A stretch of 64,000 nt of DNA from Pseudomonadota bacterium. Lineage in GTDB: Bacteria; Desulfobacterota; Desulfobacteria; Desulfobacterales; JAHIVH01. A program made the position numbers and the translations under genes. Location of the stretch: positions 1 through 64,000 of the forward strand of contig JAHIVH010000102.1 in NCBI GenBank assembly GCA_018816735.1, read 5' to 3'. Under the pieces are notes generated by a model. The model worked only from the letters and a program-made list of their open reading frames with translations, was not told the origin of the DNA and searched no databases. Numbering within the stretch: the stretch's first letter is position 1; the number at the start of each line of letters is the position of its first letter. Positions 1 to 10,200 of this stretch are shown here, piece by piece.

Positions 1-111
1 AAGGCTTTTGATAAGGTAACGTCGAAAACTTGTGCTGGATTGATCATGAAGATTCGTGAGGTCGAAGACGCGTTTTGGCGAGATGACGCTGCTCTTGACA
101 AACAAAATTAA
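1..111 (+). CDS. C-terminal fragment of an IS630-family transposase (partial)
   Basis: Frame 1 is open from the window edge to a TAA at 109-111 and encodes 36 residues. The segment KTCAGLIMKIREVEDAFW followed by a short charged tail resembles the C-terminus of IS630-type DDE transposases, where a 'KTC..LI.KV...ED.FW' pattern is common. The catalytic core lies outside the window, so activity cannot be judged. The element's terminal repeat could not be placed with confidence, but it should fall between 112 and about 142, directly beside the thioesterase stop codon. The call rests on recalled family similarity in a short peptide. Confidence 0.55.
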   Translation, partial: KAFDKVTSKTCAGLIMKIREVEDAFWRDDAALDKQN

Positions 112-142
112 GTATCAAGTCATATGACCGGAACTATAGTAC

Positions 143-514
143 TTACTGATAGGGTATGGGCACCAGATTTTTATTCCGATCGAGGCAGACCATTTCTATT
201 CTCGCCTTGACCGCGGCTTTCTTGCCACCGGGACGCCAGGCTTCCTGAAACCACAGAATTTTGAATTTCCCATCCAGTTCCCATCGTGACCGGATATCCA
301 GTTCATCGCCAAAAACAGCACCGTCAAAAAAACCCATATCCACTTTATATACGGCAAACCCGAGCCCCTCTTCCATCCACAGCCGGGTCAATTCTTTTGT
401 GCCGATAGTATGTTCCCTGGCCCGTTCAAAATACTTCAGATAATTGGCATGATACACCACACCCGAATGATCCGTATCTTCATAATAGACCTGTACCTTA
501 AAATGATATTCCAT
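143..514 (-). CDS. YbgC/FcbC-type acyl-CoA thioesterase (hotdog fold)
   Basis: Predicted cytoplasmic acyl-CoA thioesterase of the 4-hydroxybenzoyl-CoA thioesterase/YbgC family. The N-terminus carries the family signature: VYYEDTDHSGVVYHANYLKY holds the catalytic Asp, and ERAREH follows. At 123 residues it is slightly short for the family (about 130-140). The missing part would be at the C-terminus, next to the IS630 fragment, so the insertion may have trimmed or replaced the last residues. The start is ATG at 514 with AGGAAT upstream. It lies just downstream of a terminator that closes the preceding minus-strand gene, so it probably has its own promoter in the short gap. The physiological substrate cannot be told from sequence. 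Confidence 0.85.
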   Translation of the reverse strand: MEYHFKVQVYYEDTDHSGVVYHANYLKYFERAREHTIGTKELTRLWMEEGLGFAVYKVDMGFFDGAVFGDELDIRSRWELDGKFKILWFQEAWRPGGKKAAVKARIEMVCLDRNKNLVPIPYQ

Positions 515-534
515 TATTATTCCTAGTGTGCGTT

Positions 535-576
535 AAAAAAAGCCATGACCGGGATGGCATTCCGGTCATGGCTTTT
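535..576. terminator. Bidirectional rho-independent terminator
   Basis: A perfect 12-bp inverted repeat (AGCCATGACCGG, 541-552, with CCGGTCATGGCT, 561-572) encloses an 8-base loop. It is flanked by an A run at 535-540 and a T run at 573-576, so it can terminate in both directions. On the minus strand it ends the Ntn hydrolase transcript before the thioesterase. Confidence 0.85.
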
Positions 577-596
577 TAAATAAGGATGAAGAGAGA

Positions 597-2153
597 TTAA
601 AAGTTGGCAAAAATACTCAAAAGCCAGATCATGAAACGTGTAAAACTGAATAAACCTGTACTGCCATCGTTGGCGTCAGGGTCAACATTATCCACATCAT
701 CATCTGACGGGTTAGAGTCGGTATCATCATCAACCGTGGTATCGACATCATCGAGAACACCACCAAAATCCCACAGAAAATAATCGTCGGACTGGTTGGT
801 ATAATTATTGTACATGAACCTTGCCGCATAGTGGGAAAGGTCATACAGATCTTCTGTTGTAAATGAATCCCCTTTTCTGTATCGATCCAGAATCGTCTCT
901 GTATTCATGATGATTTTGGTTTCGAGCGGCAACGTCCATTCCTGAACGTCACGCAACAGTTCATAATCAATGGTCCGGTCCATTTGAATAAACGGGTTGC
1001 CATAATCCCAGTTATTTATGTACAAGCCATCGATTTCCTGATCATTGATGGCCTGGTTCATGGCACAGGTTACAGTGTCGTCTGTGGGAGTTCCGGTTTC
1101 CATGCCTGCCTCTGCCCAGGCATAGGGCGTCACAGCCAGGGCCGCAGGAAAATGTGGCGTGCTCACACCGATAGACGGTTCCCCCAGATTGCACCACAAA
1201 GTGGCAAGATCCTGATTTTCTCCGGGAGCTACACCATCCACCACGAGTGCAATATTGGTCATGGCACGGCTGATGCAATAATAGTCATAATACTTATTCG
1301 GGTTTGTTGCCGGAATGCCATTGACCATATCGGGGTCATCGCCGCAGACATCCTTTGCAAGTACCATCAGGACGTTTTTAAAATTTAATCCTTTGTACGC
1401 ATCATCGGGGTATTCAATGCCTTCATCGTACAGTTCCAGTAAAATATCCGCACCCCGAAGTTCTCTCTGGGTATCGCTGTCTCGGGGTATCCATTCATGG
1501 GAATTCGTCCGGTTGACGAACCCATAGGGGGCATCTTCAGGGTCATTGGCGTCAAACTTGTTTATCATCAACGGATTGAGATAAGCCTGAAATCCATTGC
1601 CGGAAAAAATTTCGTATAACGCGGCCCCACCCTCAGCATCAATCACCACAAAGTTGCCACTGATAATTTTATCCCAGTTTTTGGAAACTTCTCTGAAATT
1701 TGCAAGAATGTCATCAAAGTCTTCCACTGTTTTGCAGGTTTCAATTGCCTCTTCCATTAATAAATGATTGGCGTTGGAATAATACTCATGAATGGGATCA
1801 TTTTCATATACGGTCGTGTTGGTGATCGCAAACCCTGAGGCATTCACACCGCCGGACAGAATCTCCACACTCCCATCCGGATAAATGGCAGGCATCAGAC
1901 TGGACCGGTCAACAACCCGGACGCTACCGCCGACAGAAGGATCAAGAGCCTCGTAGTACCGCACTTCCTGTTCCCATCGGGGACCATGATCCCTGTTTTT
2001 CCAGATTAACGGCCTGCCATTACTGGTGTATTGACCTGAAACAACGGCAATATCGCAGGCAAAAGAAAGATTTGGCAAATAAGAAAGGCTCACCATTAAA
2101 ATCATGGTGAACAAGAACAGTGTGCCAATAGATATGGCATGTTTGCTTTTCAT
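597..2153 (-). CDS. Secreted Ntn-hydrolase-like protein with Asp-rich stalk and hydrophobic C-terminus
   Basis: The 518-residue precursor has a signal peptide (about residues 1-32; SLSYLPNLSFA, then Cys). The residue after the predicted cleavage is a Cys in CDIAVVSGQYTSNGRPLIWK, the layout of N-terminal-nucleophile hydrolases of the C45/C69/choloylglycine hydrolase type: Cys nucleophile, then a 'G..L..+N.D' strand pair (KNRDHG). SFA-C is a poor lipobox, so signal peptidase I processing exposing the catalytic Cys is the better reading. The body ends near residue 465. An Asp-rich linker (about 465-500) and a final hydrophobic stretch with aromatic residues follow, which may act as a stalk and surface or membrane anchor. 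It is probably an exported amidase or peptidase of unknown substrate. A terminator lies just downstream. Confidence 0.7.
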   Translation of the reverse strand: MKSKHAISIGTLFLFTMILMVSLSYLPNLSFACDIAVVSGQYTSNGRPLIWKNRDHGPRWEQEVRYYEALDPSVGGSVRVVDRSSLMPAIYPDGSVEILSGGVNASGFAITNTTVYENDPIHEYYSNANHLLMEEAIETCKTVEDFDDILANFREVSKNWDKIISGNFVVIDAEGGAALYEIFSGNGFQAYLNPLMINKFDANDPEDAPYGFVNRTNSHEWIPRDSDTQRELRGADILLELYDEGIEYPDDAYKGLNFKNVLMVLAKDVCGDDPDMVNGIPATNPNKYYDYYCISRAMTNIALVVDGVAPGENQDLATLWCNLGEPSIGVSTPHFPAALAVTPYAWAEAGMETGTPTDDTVTCAMNQAINDQEIDGLYINNWDYGNPFIQMDRTIDYELLRDVQEWTLPLETKIIMNTETILDRYRKGDSFTTEDLYDLSHYAARFMYNNYTNQSDDYFLWDFGGVLDDVDTTVDDDTDSNPSDDDVDNVDPDANDGSTGLFSFTRFMIWLLSIFANF

Positions 2154-2723
2154 TTTTTTTGTCTCCCCTTTCTGTTTCTATCAATTCGTTTGGCTATCAG
2201 CATTTAAGGCCATATAAAACGTATTGGAACCAACGTATCACTGAGATTCTTTGTATACACGGTTCATCATTATAAACATCTATACAACACCTAAATGAAA
2301 ATTTCAACACCATTTTAAGCGAATGTTGATTTTAAATTTCACTTTGCCCCGTCGGGCATTGCGACTATTATTCACTTGACAAATCATCGGAAATTAAGCT
2401 ACATTTTTTGTAAAAAAAATTAATTATCAATAGAATGATCCTATTCATTTAAATAACATATTCAAGCAAGTTGTCCTGAAGCTGATTTCGCACAGCAAAT
2501 TTCCCGGATGTGCATAAATTTTTAACCGTTTTTTTCTTTTTCATCAACCAAAGGCGATGTTGGCATGGGAGCTGTCATATATTGTATAGTGACCGGATTA
2601 GCATAACAATAAACGGGCGTCAATAGTCCGGTGCATGATTATTTTTAATGAATCATAACAAACGTGATCAAAATTAGGTGTTTAAATCAATTCAACCCCA
2701 AATAACTTTTACGGAGGATTTGA
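2154..2723. other. Intergenic region between divergent genes
   Basis: AT-rich, with stop codons in all frames and no convincing ORF. It must hold the divergent promoters of the Ntn hydrolase (RBS AGGGGAG just upstream of 2153) and of the receiver gene at 2724 (RBS ACGGAGG). A weak sigma-70-like pair, TTGGCA at 2560 and TATAGT at 2585, has a 19-base spacer and is only a suggestion. Confidence 0.5.
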
Positions 2724-3110
2724 ATGAACCAGAATCCGGCAAGGACAATTCTTGTCATTGATGATGAAGATCAGATACGGGCCATGCTTCGCCGTATTCT
2801 TGAAAAAAACGGATACCAGGTTTTTGAAGCGTCAGATGGTGCGGAAGGGATAAAATGCTGCAGGACGCGTCACGTGCACCTGATCATTACAGACATTTTT
2901 ATGCCTGGCAAAGAAGGAATCGAAACGATTATTGAGCTGAGACGTGATTTTCCGGAAATCAAAATCTTTGCCATGTCAGGTGGCGGAAGCGTGGGCCCGG
3001 AAACCTTTTTAAAAATAACCAGTCAACTTGGGGTTCTGGAAACATTTACAAAACCGATTGAACGAGAAAAACTCATGAGCGCCATTGAAACGCTTTTCAG
3101 CAAGTCCTGA
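2724..3110 (+). CDS. Stand-alone CheY-like response regulator
   Basis: A single receiver domain of 128 residues with no output domain. Acidic pocket DDE at 13-15, phospho-acceptor Asp57 (LIITDIFMPG), and the conserved Lys110 (FTKP). Phosphorylation probably works through protein-protein contact, either in a phosphorelay or on the flagellar or chemotaxis machinery. It is followed after 33 bases by two receiver-kinase genes on the same strand, so the three form a likely operon and the receiver may accept phosphate from the downstream kinase. Start ATG with RBS ACGGAGG at the usual spacing. Confidence 0.88.
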   Translation: MNQNPARTILVIDDEDQIRAMLRRILEKNGYQVFEASDGAEGIKCCRTRHVHLIITDIFMPGKEGIETIIELRRDFPEIKIFAMSGGGSVGPETFLKITSQLGVLETFTKPIEREKLMSAIETLFSKS

Positions 3111-3143
3111 TATCCTCTGCTTTGCTTTTATTAAGGTATTAAA

Positions 3144-4256
3144 ATGACAAAAATTCTTGCAGTCGATGACGATAAAATGATTTTAAAAATCACCGCCCGT
3201 CGGCTCGAAAAAATGGGATATCATGTCATAATCGCAACAGATGGAAAAGATGCGCTGAAATGCCTGGCGGCAAATGACCATTCCATTCATCTGGTTCTTC
3301 TGGATCACATGATGCCTGAAATGGATGGGATTACGACATATGAACAGATTCAACAGATAAACCCGTTTTTACCCGTTATCATGACAACGGCGCATGGTTC
3401 TTTGCATCTTGCCATCGAATTCATGAAACGGGGCGGCACAGACTTTGTCCAGAAACCCCTGGACTTTGACATTCTTGAATTAAAAATCCGGCAGATCCTT
3501 AAAAATAAACAAATCGAGCAGAAAATCAGGGAGACGGAAATAGAAAAAAGGATCGCACAGGAAGCTGAAAACCTGAAGAATGTCATCGCAGCTTCTGCAA
3601 GTCACGAATTGAGAACCCCGCTCAATTTTATCCGCGGACTCAGTCAATCGTTAAAACATGCCATTTTGACAGGTGACACAAACATCCGGTCATGTTTTCC
3701 CATGTTGAAGGATATCGGGAATGCATGGTCGATACTCAATGCTGGCGTAAATGATCTTATTGAAATCGCGCTTATTGAAAAAGGCCATCCATTGAATCTG
3801 GACCCTATTTCTGTTCCGGAACTGATTCAGGAATTGATTGTTGAAGCTCAAAACAAGGCATTTTCAAAAGGCTTTGCAGAACTCAGCGCTGATATTGAAA
3901 AAGGGTTTCCCATTCTCCGGGCAGACAGAAAAAAACTGAAACGCGTTTTGTCCAATATCCTTGATAATGCGGTAAAACATACAAACAAGGGAACCATTTT
4001 AATTAAAGCCATGCAGGAAAGCGGCCATGTCACGATATCGGTCAGCGATAGCGGGATGGGTATTCCTGAAAATATAAAGGGATCTGTTTTCTATCAATTC
4101 ACACATGGATCAAATGATGGGGAAAATCGTGTTTCAGGCGTGGGGCTATATATCACTAAAAAACTGGTAGACCTGATGAATGGAACCATCTGGTTTGAAA
4201 GCAGGGCCGGAGAAGGCACCACATTTTTTATTTCCCTGCCGGTTGAAACAGACTAA
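3144..4256 (+). CDS. Receiver-histidine kinase hybrid (REC-HisKA-HATPase)
   Basis: Soluble kinase of 370 residues with no membrane segment. The N-terminal receiver domain (1-120) has VDDD, phospho-acceptor Asp54 and Lys104. A helical linker and the HisKA domain follow, with His154 in SHELRTPLN. The HATPase_c domain (about 250-368) has N-box NILDNAVKHT, G1 DSGMGIP and G2 GVGLYITKKL. All catalytic boxes are present, so it should be an active kinase whose activity is set by phosphorylation of its own receiver. It is 11 bases upstream of a paralogue of identical length, which suggests tandem duplication. Confidence 0.88.
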   Translation: MTKILAVDDDKMILKITARRLEKMGYHVIIATDGKDALKCLAANDHSIHLVLLDHMMPEMDGITTYEQIQQINPFLPVIMTTAHGSLHLAIEFMKRGGTDFVQKPLDFDILELKIRQILKNKQIEQKIRETEIEKRIAQEAENLKNVIAASASHELRTPLNFIRGLSQSLKHAILTGDTNIRSCFPMLKDIGNAWSILNAGVNDLIEIALIEKGHPLNLDPISVPELIQELIVEAQNKAFSKGFAELSADIEKGFPILRADRKKLKRVLSNILDNAVKHTNKGTILIKAMQESGHVTISVSDSGMGIPENIKGSVFYQFTHGSNDGENRVSGVGLYITKKLVDLMNGTIWFESRAGEGTTFFISLPVETD

Positions 4257-4267
4257 AGGAATCTTTA

Positions 4268-5380
4268 ATGCATAAAATTCTGTTGGTTGATGATGATAAA
4301 ATAACCGTCAAAGCATTTATCAGACAACTCAAAAAATACGGTTATGATTCCGCGTCGGTCACATCAGGAAAGGATGCGATCGATTTCGTAAAAAGGGAAA
4401 AAACGGACGTCATTCTTCTTGACCAGATGATGCCGGATATGGATGGCATTGACACCTATAAAAAAATCAAGGCATTCAATCCCCGACTGCCGGTGATTAT
4501 GGTAACCGGGCACGGCTCAATGGCATTATCCATTGAATTCATGAAACTGGGCGGCAGGGATTTCATTGAAAAACCGTTTGATTTTGACATCCTCGATATC
4601 AAAATCAAACAGGCGATCAAAAGCATTGCCCTGACAAACAAAATACGGGAAATGGAGATTGAACAAACGTCTGCCGTAGAAATCAAAAAAATAACAAATA
4701 CCATCATCACTTACATCATTCATGAACTGATTTCCCCGCTGGATGACATCAAAAGAAACATTGATGCATTGAGTGAAATGGCCGGTGAAAATCAAACGGA
4801 TAAACCGTCGTTTATTGAAAAACTTGAAGAAATATCAGATACAGGGGATCAATTAAATTTGATTATCAATGATCTCCTGGAAACGGCTTTGATTCAGAAA
4901 GGCATCTGTCTCAATATTGAAAACATCAATTTTTCATATATGATGAACGAGATAACAGATGAAATATCCCGGGAGAATATGGATTCAAAAGAACATGTCA
5001 ATATCAACCTGAACATCGATGAAAACCTCCCCCAGGTTCAGGCAGACGATCAAAAATTAAGAAAAGTGCTGCGCAATCTGATAAAAAATGCGTTTGCGGG
5101 TCGGGAATCGGGTGTGATTCACGTGAGCGCATGGCCTGAAACCAATGATGTCATTTTTTCTGTCTGCAGTGAAAATATGATCTTTTTTAAGGATTTGACA
5201 GACGAAAACTTTGAACGGATAACAGATCCGTATCAAACTTGCTCTTCTTTCCGGTTCTGGATAGGATTCAGTATCGCCCATAAGCTTGCAGAACTCATGG
5301 GCTGCCGCATATGGGTGGAAAGGTATAGGTCATACGGGTCAACGGTTTATCTTTTCATCCCGGGCAATCCTAAAAAATAA
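4268..5380 (+). CDS. Receiver-histidine kinase paralogue with degenerate ATPase domain
   Basis: Also 370 residues and with the same architecture as the gene 11 bases upstream. The receiver is intact (VDDD, Asp52, Lys102) and the H-box His152 is kept (IHELISPL). The C-terminal ATPase is eroded: an N-box remnant (NLIKNAF) remains, the DxGxG G1 box is replaced by SENMIFFKD, and the glycine-rich G2 is replaced by FWIGFSIAHKL. It probably cannot bind or hydrolyse ATP well. It could serve as a phosphotransfer or dimerisation partner for its paralogue, or as a receiver-controlled scaffold. Its 3' end overlaps the convergent recD by 34 bases. Confidence 0.8.
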   Translation: MHKILLVDDDKITVKAFIRQLKKYGYDSASVTSGKDAIDFVKREKTDVILLDQMMPDMDGIDTYKKIKAFNPRLPVIMVTGHGSMALSIEFMKLGGRDFIEKPFDFDILDIKIKQAIKSIALTNKIREMEIEQTSAVEIKKITNTIITYIIHELISPLDDIKRNIDALSEMAGENQTDKPSFIEKLEEISDTGDQLNLIINDLLETALIQKGICLNIENINFSYMMNEITDEISRENMDSKEHVNINLNIDENLPQVQADDQKLRKVLRNLIKNAFAGRESGVIHVSAWPETNDVIFSVCSENMIFFKDLTDENFERITDPYQTCSSFRFWIGFSIAHKLAELMGCRIWVERYRSYGSTVYLFIPGNPKK

Positions 5381-7236
5381 TCCCCCAGACCGGACCACCT
5401 TTCCACACGCGTACAAAATGCCCTGTCCAAAACACTGCGATTGGCCCACAATTCAATTTTACGCCTTGCCCGGGTGATGCCTGTGTAGACAAGTTCGCGT
5501 GACAGAAGCTTCAAGGAGCTGTCCGGAAGAATCATCAACACATGGTCGAATTCAGACCCCTGGGATTTGTGAATCGTCATGGCGAAAACCGTTTCATGGG
5601 CAGGCAGGCGGGCAGGAGAAATGATTCTGAAGTTGTTTTCCTGATCCTGAAAAAAAACCTTCATCATCTTGTTTTCATCTTCCCAGATCATCCCCACATC
5701 CCCGTTATACAATTTCAGTGAATAATCATTCTGGATGATCAGGATGGGCCGTCCCTTGTAAAACCGTTTGCCCGGATCAATATATTTCCTGTGGTAAAGT
5801 ATCTTTTCAACCATCTGGTTAATGGAAACAACACCAAAATCGCCGTGCCGTTGTGAACATAAAATCCGGAACCGTTCAAAACAGCCCATGGCGTCTTTAA
5901 TGCTTCGGGATGAAAAAACATCCTGAAAGATATCGGAAACGCTTGCGGCAAGCATGCCTTCAAGATCGGCGGCAGAAGGCAGATTCCTATGAACCAGTGA
6001 CCGTGAGGGATCGTTTTGAAAAAGGTCCATTGCCCTTTCGGTGTCCCCCTTGTTAACATGACTGCTTAAATTTCCAATGGCAGGTATTTTTTCAAATCGG
6101 TAACTGTATTTCAGCTCCACAACACAATCGGAAAGGATCAAGGGCGTTTCAGCCGGATCAGCTATGTTCATCGATTCACCTGAAACCGACTGGAAATCAA
6201 CGGCAAATTCTGAAGAAAAGCGGTCGATTTCCGATGCGTCACAGATATCGGCAAACACGGCGCCAGCCTCCACCGAAGCCAGCTGATTCTTATCCCCGAC
6301 CAGTACCACCACCGAACGCTCGGAAAGCGCATCAAATAATTTTGACAACAACGAAAGAGACACCATTGAGGCCTCGTCAACGATCAGGACATCCGTGACA
6401 AGCGGGTTATCTTTATGATGCTTGAAATAGGGTGATTTTTTTAAGACGCCAAGGAGCCGGTGAATGGTTGAGGCATGTTCCGGTATTTTCTGACAGATAC
6501 CCGGCGGATAGTCCATAAGCTGTTTTACGGCCTTAATGGATTCCTGAAGACGGGCCGCCGCTTTTCCGGTCGGGGCGCAAACGGAAATTTTCACATCAGG
6601 ATTCTGTTCCAGCAGCATCGCCATGATATTGGTGATGGTATAGGTCTTGCCCGTGCCCGGGCCACCTGAAATAACAGAAAAATAACGTGTCAGAGCCGCA
6701 AACGACGCTACCTTCTGCCAGTCAGGCGATGTTCGGGGATTGGGGAAAAAACGGTTCAATCCGTGTTTGAGTTTTCCCGAATCCACTGGAATCCGCCCCC
6801 GCTCAATTCGTTTTTTTATGGATGCCGCAAGTGTTTTTTCATATTCATAGTAACGATTCAGATAAAGTCTTTTGTCTCCTGAAAGTATCAGGGGTTTATA
6901 TTCGCCGGGTTTTCCTACGACCGGAGACAAATGAAGTGCTTCGATCCACGCTGAAAGCGTTGGCGTTTGATATGAAAACATATCCCTGTCTGCTGTATTC
7001 CCTGCGTCCGGGAACAGATCGGTGATATGCTTTTCCGAAACCGCTTCCAGATCCAGACAAATATGTTTTTCAGTCAATACCGTATGGGAGAGAAGGAGAT
7101 ACGAAAGATAAGCCTCCTCACTTTTCCTGTCGCCTGAAAGCCTTGAAAGAAAATGTGAAAATTTCAGGTCAATGGCATTCAACATCCCTGCCCCGTATAA
7201 TTGCCCTGCTATCCTGCTGACTGTTTCTGATGCCAT
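5347..7236 (-). CDS. recD: Exodeoxyribonuclease V alpha subunit RecD
   Basis: 5'-to-3' helicase subunit of the RecBCD recombination and repair complex (SF1B). Of the 629 residues, Walker A is ISGGPGTGKTYT, Walker B is DVLIVDEASMV, and the C-terminal helicase motifs include FAMTIHKSQGSEFD (motif V) and LVYTGITRAR (motif VI). Length is typical (about 600). It is the last gene of the minus-strand recC-recB-recD run, starting 25 bases after recB. The stop lies inside the end of the convergent kinase gene (34-base overlap), leaving no room for a hairpin terminator in between. Confidence 0.93.
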   Translation of the reverse strand: MASETVSRIAGQLYGAGMLNAIDLKFSHFLSRLSGDRKSEEAYLSYLLLSHTVLTEKHICLDLEAVSEKHITDLFPDAGNTADRDMFSYQTPTLSAWIEALHLSPVVGKPGEYKPLILSGDKRLYLNRYYEYEKTLAASIKKRIERGRIPVDSGKLKHGLNRFFPNPRTSPDWQKVASFAALTRYFSVISGGPGTGKTYTITNIMAMLLEQNPDVKISVCAPTGKAAARLQESIKAVKQLMDYPPGICQKIPEHASTIHRLLGVLKKSPYFKHHKDNPLVTDVLIVDEASMVSLSLLSKLFDALSERSVVVLVGDKNQLASVEAGAVFADICDASEIDRFSSEFAVDFQSVSGESMNIADPAETPLILSDCVVELKYSYRFEKIPAIGNLSSHVNKGDTERAMDLFQNDPSRSLVHRNLPSAADLEGMLAASVSDIFQDVFSSRSIKDAMGCFERFRILCSQRHGDFGVVSINQMVEKILYHRKYIDPGKRFYKGRPILIIQNDYSLKLYNGDVGMIWEDENKMMKVFFQDQENNFRIISPARLPAHETVFAMTIHKSQGSEFDHVLMILPDSSLKLLSRELVYTGITRARRKIELWANRSVLDRAFCTRVERWSGLGDYFLGLPGMKR

Positions 7237-7261
7237 GAATCGATTCTTTCCCGTTTTGATG

Positions 7262-10200
7262 TCAATTGCACATTGTCATCATTTTCTCGATCAGATCATA
7301 TGACGGTTTATCATAAAAAATGCCGGTACCCGGACAGGACGGGGCGATCCCCCGGACAAACATGTAAAAAACGCCCCCGAAATGCTTGTCATACTCATAA
7401 GACGGCACTCTTTCAGAAAGATAAAGGTGAAGGGCAACCGTATAGATGTGATACTGAAGATCATAAGTCGACTGTCTCATATACGCCTTTAACTTTTCCT
7501 TGCTGTAATCCGTGCACTCATTTCCCAGGTGATTCGTCTTCCAGTCGATGATGTAGTATTTGTCTTTAAATCTGAAAACCAGATCGATGTATCCGTGCAT
7601 GTATCCCTCAACTGGACGGAATGACAGCCTGTGATCTGAAAAATCCGTATTCCCGAAAGCAGCGGTGGCCATTTTTGAATAGACGGATTCAAGGATATCC
7701 CTGGTATGATGATTTAACGGGTAGTAGAATGCCATTTCATTCAGCCTGTCTGACACAGAAATCGAACACAGGCTGAAATCAGGCAAATCAGGAAGCAACG
7801 GTGCAGACAACACGTTTTGAACCATCCTGAAAACATCCTGTTCCCGGCGGCCGTCGCCCCTGTCATCATCGGCAAGTCCGAACCGTGCGAGACTGGTTTT
7901 GATGAGATCAAGGCTGGTCAAAGGGTCCAGAGCGGTAAAATCAAGATTCTCGAATATGGCATGAACGCATGTTCCGGGAACCGCCCCTTTCGGAAAGGCG
8001 AAAAAGCCCTCTGGTTCCCTGCTGAAAGGCGCAGTCATGTTGTCCATGATTTCATCCCGTTTTAATGAACCCATGTCAGAAATGGATGCGGCCGATCCGG
8101 CACCGGATACAAGTGCTGAATAACTGGTGACACACCCGTTTTTCACAAACAATTTCCCTATCGTTCTTTTTTCAAGGGCAGAGGCGATCTGCGCCGGCTC
8201 CCTGTTCACCGGAATCTCTGATAAAGGCTCGGTTTCAAACAGAACGGTCTCTATCAGGCCGTTTGAAGATGCCGCCACTTTTTTCACAGATTCAAGAAAC
8301 GATTCTTCATCTCTTTTTATCATTTTCTCTGACACGGTATCTGTCAGTTTCGTATTTTCTTCCTCACCGCCCGAAAAAACATAGTCAAGGGAAGTCAGGG
8401 AAAAGGTCCCGATTTTGCCGGTGACCAGATAGCACCGGTTCAGTGCCCTGGTCATGCCCACATAAAGCAGCCTCACCCGTTCAGACAGCCTTTCTGTCTC
8501 CGCTTTTCTTATTGAGCGGGAATCTTCCCTTTCCGGATCGATATCCACAACCACGCCGTTTTGGTCATGATAAACGATATGTTCATGATATCTTCTGTTT
8601 ATCGATGCACCCTGCTGCCACATGAACGGACAGAAAACAATCGGAAACTGAAGTCCCTTGCTTTTGAATACTGTCAGAATCTGAACCGCTTCATTATCGT
8701 GCTCAAGGCGAAGTTCCTGCTCCTCATTTTCATCCTCTGACGTTCGTTTTTCAGAAAGAAAGGAAAGAAGGCCATTCATCCCCAGATGGTTTTCAAATGA
8801 CGCCCGGTGAAGAAGTTCTGAAAGCTGAAGCAGATTACTGAGCCGTCTTTCACCATCCGGAAAGGAAAGAAGCATTTCCCGGATAGGGTAATCTGTCATG
8901 ACGGTCCGCAGCATCCGGATAAAACCTTTTTCCCGCCACAATTCATTATAATGATGGAACCGTTCCAGATGCATATTATAATCATTCGATTTTTCTTCAT
9001 TTTCAAGGAACGCCTGAAGGGTGGCCGCGGGTATGCCAAACATGTCCATGGATAACGCTGCATTGATCCTGCTGAGATTGCCCGGTGATATTACAGAAAG
9101 AAGCAGTCTTTCCAGTTCCAAAGCCTCCATTGTGTGAAACACGCTTCCGGATTTGGTCACCACCGCAGGGATCCCCTTATAGGAAAGCAATTCCTTGAAT
9201 TGAACAGCATCATCATTTCGTGTAACCAGAATAGCAAAATCTGATGGAGAAAGCGGCCTTTCCCCAATCGTCGCCTGACCCTTTCCTGCCAGATGAAGGA
9301 GTCTTGAAATTTCCTGAATCACCTGTGCGGTTGCCAATTCACGGGCTTCCTCTTTGGAGAGAGATGTCTTCTTGCCTTCGGAAAAGGGTTTTCGGATCAG
9401 GGAAATGGACAGAGGTACCGCCGGTTTTCCGTCAATGAGAAGCGGTGATTGATTTCCCTTGCTTGATTCTGATGCCGTGACGGGATTGAAGCCGATCTGG
9501 TCCCCAAGCACAAACGGATTTTTGATATGACCGAAAAAGTGATTCACTGCCGCCACAAGCCCTGTTTCAGAACGCCAGTTCAGGCCAAGAGTGTGCTTGT
9601 TTTCAGTTTCCGTATGCCGGACGGCACTGATATACGAAAAAATATCCGCCCCCCGGAATCCGTAAATCGATTGCTTGGGATCTCCGATCATCAGAAATAC
9701 ACCTGGGGTTCCCTTGAACAGTTTATCGAAAATATGATATTGAATGGTATCTGTGTCCTGAAATTCATCGATCAGGACCGCCGTGTATTTCTCCCTGACC
9801 GATCGCGCAAGGAGCGCGCCTGTGTCTTCTTTCAGAATATCCCAGACACCTGTCAGAAAATCGTCGAATGACTGAATATTATTGGTCGCCTTTCGCTCCT
9901 TAAGCTCTGTCTTCAGGTATGACCAGAATTGATTTTTGATCCACACCAGATAATCCTTTTCAATCCTTAGAAAAGCGTCACAGGCGTCAAAAAACGGATG
10001 AACCGGTGGAGACTGATTCTTTTTCAGAGACTGCCCTATTTTTTCAGATGAAAACATGACGATGCTGTCTATCAAAGAAGATGTGGGCGTGTCATTGCAT
10101 GCCATAACAAGATCTTCAAAGCAGGTGTCCAGCCTGTCCGGTCTGTAAGTGGTTGCATCCCTTTTAAGTGCTTTGGATGTATAGAGAATTCCTCTGATGT

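Noticed and set aside
984-1388. 134-codon plus-strand ORF inside the Ntn hydrolase
   Set aside because: It is an antisense shadow of a long, clearly coding gene with a signal peptide and no family similarity of its own.
2562-2577. Sigma-54-like element upstream of the receiver gene at 2724
   Set aside because: It has TGGCAT, but the -12 part reads CTGT instead of TTGC, so the essential GC doublet is missing.
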